25,731 bases of DNA from Planctomycetota bacterium (GTDB lineage: Bacteria; Planctomycetota; PLA2; JAEUHO01), in the NCBI GenBank assembly GCA_026647295.1, contig JAPKHB010000010.1:1-25731 (forward strand). Direction: 5' to 3'. Of this stretch, positions 25,408 through 25,731 are shown piece after piece. Every line of letters begins with the position of its first letter. Position 1 is the stretch's first letter. A program made the position numbers and the translations under genes. Under the pieces are notes generated by a model. That model worked only from the letters and a program-made list of their open reading frames with translations. It was not told the origin of the DNA and made no database searches.

Positions 25408-25653
25408 CTACCGGCGTGGGGCGGCGCCGTTCGGGTCCAGGCGCCTACTGAAGCTGTCAGCGATTGTATCGAGAATACTCCGATTCCAGGGGTTGCTCTC
25501 CTGTTCAGCGCGAAGCTTCACGCGGCGCAGTGCCTCCCGCGTGACCCAGTCGAGCTTCCCGAGGCCCCTGGCTGCCTCCCTGACGACCATGAGATCCGGG
25601 TCGCCCAGCATGTCGGTGAGTGCAGGGCCGGCGGACGACGCCGAGTGTTTCAT
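25408..25653 (-). CDS. HEAT-repeat-like protein (possibly a C-terminal part)
   Basis: At least 81 aa. The segment PALTDMLGDPDLMVVREAARGLGKL (about 10-34, matching the HEAT consensus L..LL.D.d..VR.aAa.aLg.l) and the following helices fit HEAT or PBS-lyase-type repeats, which form protein-binding solenoids. The ATG at 25653 has GAGGAGG only 2 nt upstream. The same frame is open to the window edge at 25731, so the gene may be the end of a larger protein. No signal peptide is visible in this part. Confidence 0.55.
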   Translation of the reverse strand: MKHSASSAGPALTDMLGDPDLMVVREAARGLGKLDWVTREALRRVKLRAEQESNPWNRSILDTIADSFSRRLDPNGAAPRR

Positions 25654-25660
25654 GGCCTCC

Positions 25661-25731
25661 TCAGCAGAATCTGTGGGTGAACTCGGGCTCAGGAAGCTCG
25701 CCGAGCGTGTGATATAGGGCGACGGAGGCCG
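25661..25731 (-). CDS. Possible end of an upstream gene cut by the window edge
   Basis: In a different frame from the HEAT-like gene, the minus strand from the edge reads VALYHTLGELPEPEFTHRFC and stops with TGA at 25661-25663, 7 nt before the HEAT-like ATG. It looks protein-like and would make a compact operon, but only 23 codons are visible and the competing frame is also open. Confidence 0.25.
   Translation of the reverse strand, partial: ASVALYHTLGELPEPEFTHRFC

Overview
This window is very GC-rich bacterial DNA. Its gene content suggests a Planctomycetota-like, or other high-GC diderm, environmental bacterium: a CXXCH-type NrfHA nitrite reductase, many large exported proteins with carboxypeptidase-regulatory-like beta-sandwich modules, a SigZ-like ECF sigma factor, and PPK1 next to a CHAD protein. 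The taxon is inferred from gene types and composition only. No rRNA, tRNA, IS element, phage gene or CRISPR array was seen.

Left part (1-11.7 kb), metabolic and housekeeping genes. A half-size TauE/SafE permease (minus) and an exported TPR-like protein (plus) diverge from a shared palindromic -10. On the minus strand follow ppk1, a CHAD-domain polyphosphate-binding protein 4 nt after it, then nrfH and nrfA, which together form a membrane-anchored ammonia-forming nitrite reductase. Next come a DinB-fold protein and a TerC-family membrane protein (plus), then a minus-strand operon of SnoaL-like protein, four-helix membrane protein and second DinB-fold protein. A small exported cysteine-rich peptide (12 Cys in 30 residues) and an ECF sigma factor with a cysteine-bearing tail form a plus-strand pair. 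Several starts here have a TAnnnT box 6-8 nt upstream of the ATG, which suggests leaderless mRNAs.

Right part (11.95-25.7 kb), an accessory-looking island of exported proteins with less extreme GC. It holds four large anchored or secreted proteins with carboxypeptidase-regulatory-like modules, a possible lipoprotein, a small exported protein, a lipoprotein that appears to carry two ExbD/TolR-like repeats, a coiled-coil membrane-anchored protein and a HEAT-like fragment.

The most striking signal is a repeated control cassette. Six copies (near 14.13, 15.80, 18.07, 21.61, 24.01 and 25.17 kb) each lie directly upstream of a minus-strand gene of this island. Each has a G-rich block, a GTGGCG-like -35, exactly 18 nt, a TAGnCT -10, 10-11 nt, and then ATGGC(G/A)-AC, which opens a short arginine-rich leader ORF (MATR.R-like). 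Where the leader is not fused in frame to the main gene, it stops within -4 to +11 nt of the main start (GTGA or ATGA overlap in three cases). The genes thus look like a co-regulated set driven by a duplicated promoter plus translationally coupled leader peptide. The single plus-strand member (18.54-20.17 kb) lacks the repeat but also has an MA-M-TR leader ORF ending 2 nt before its start.
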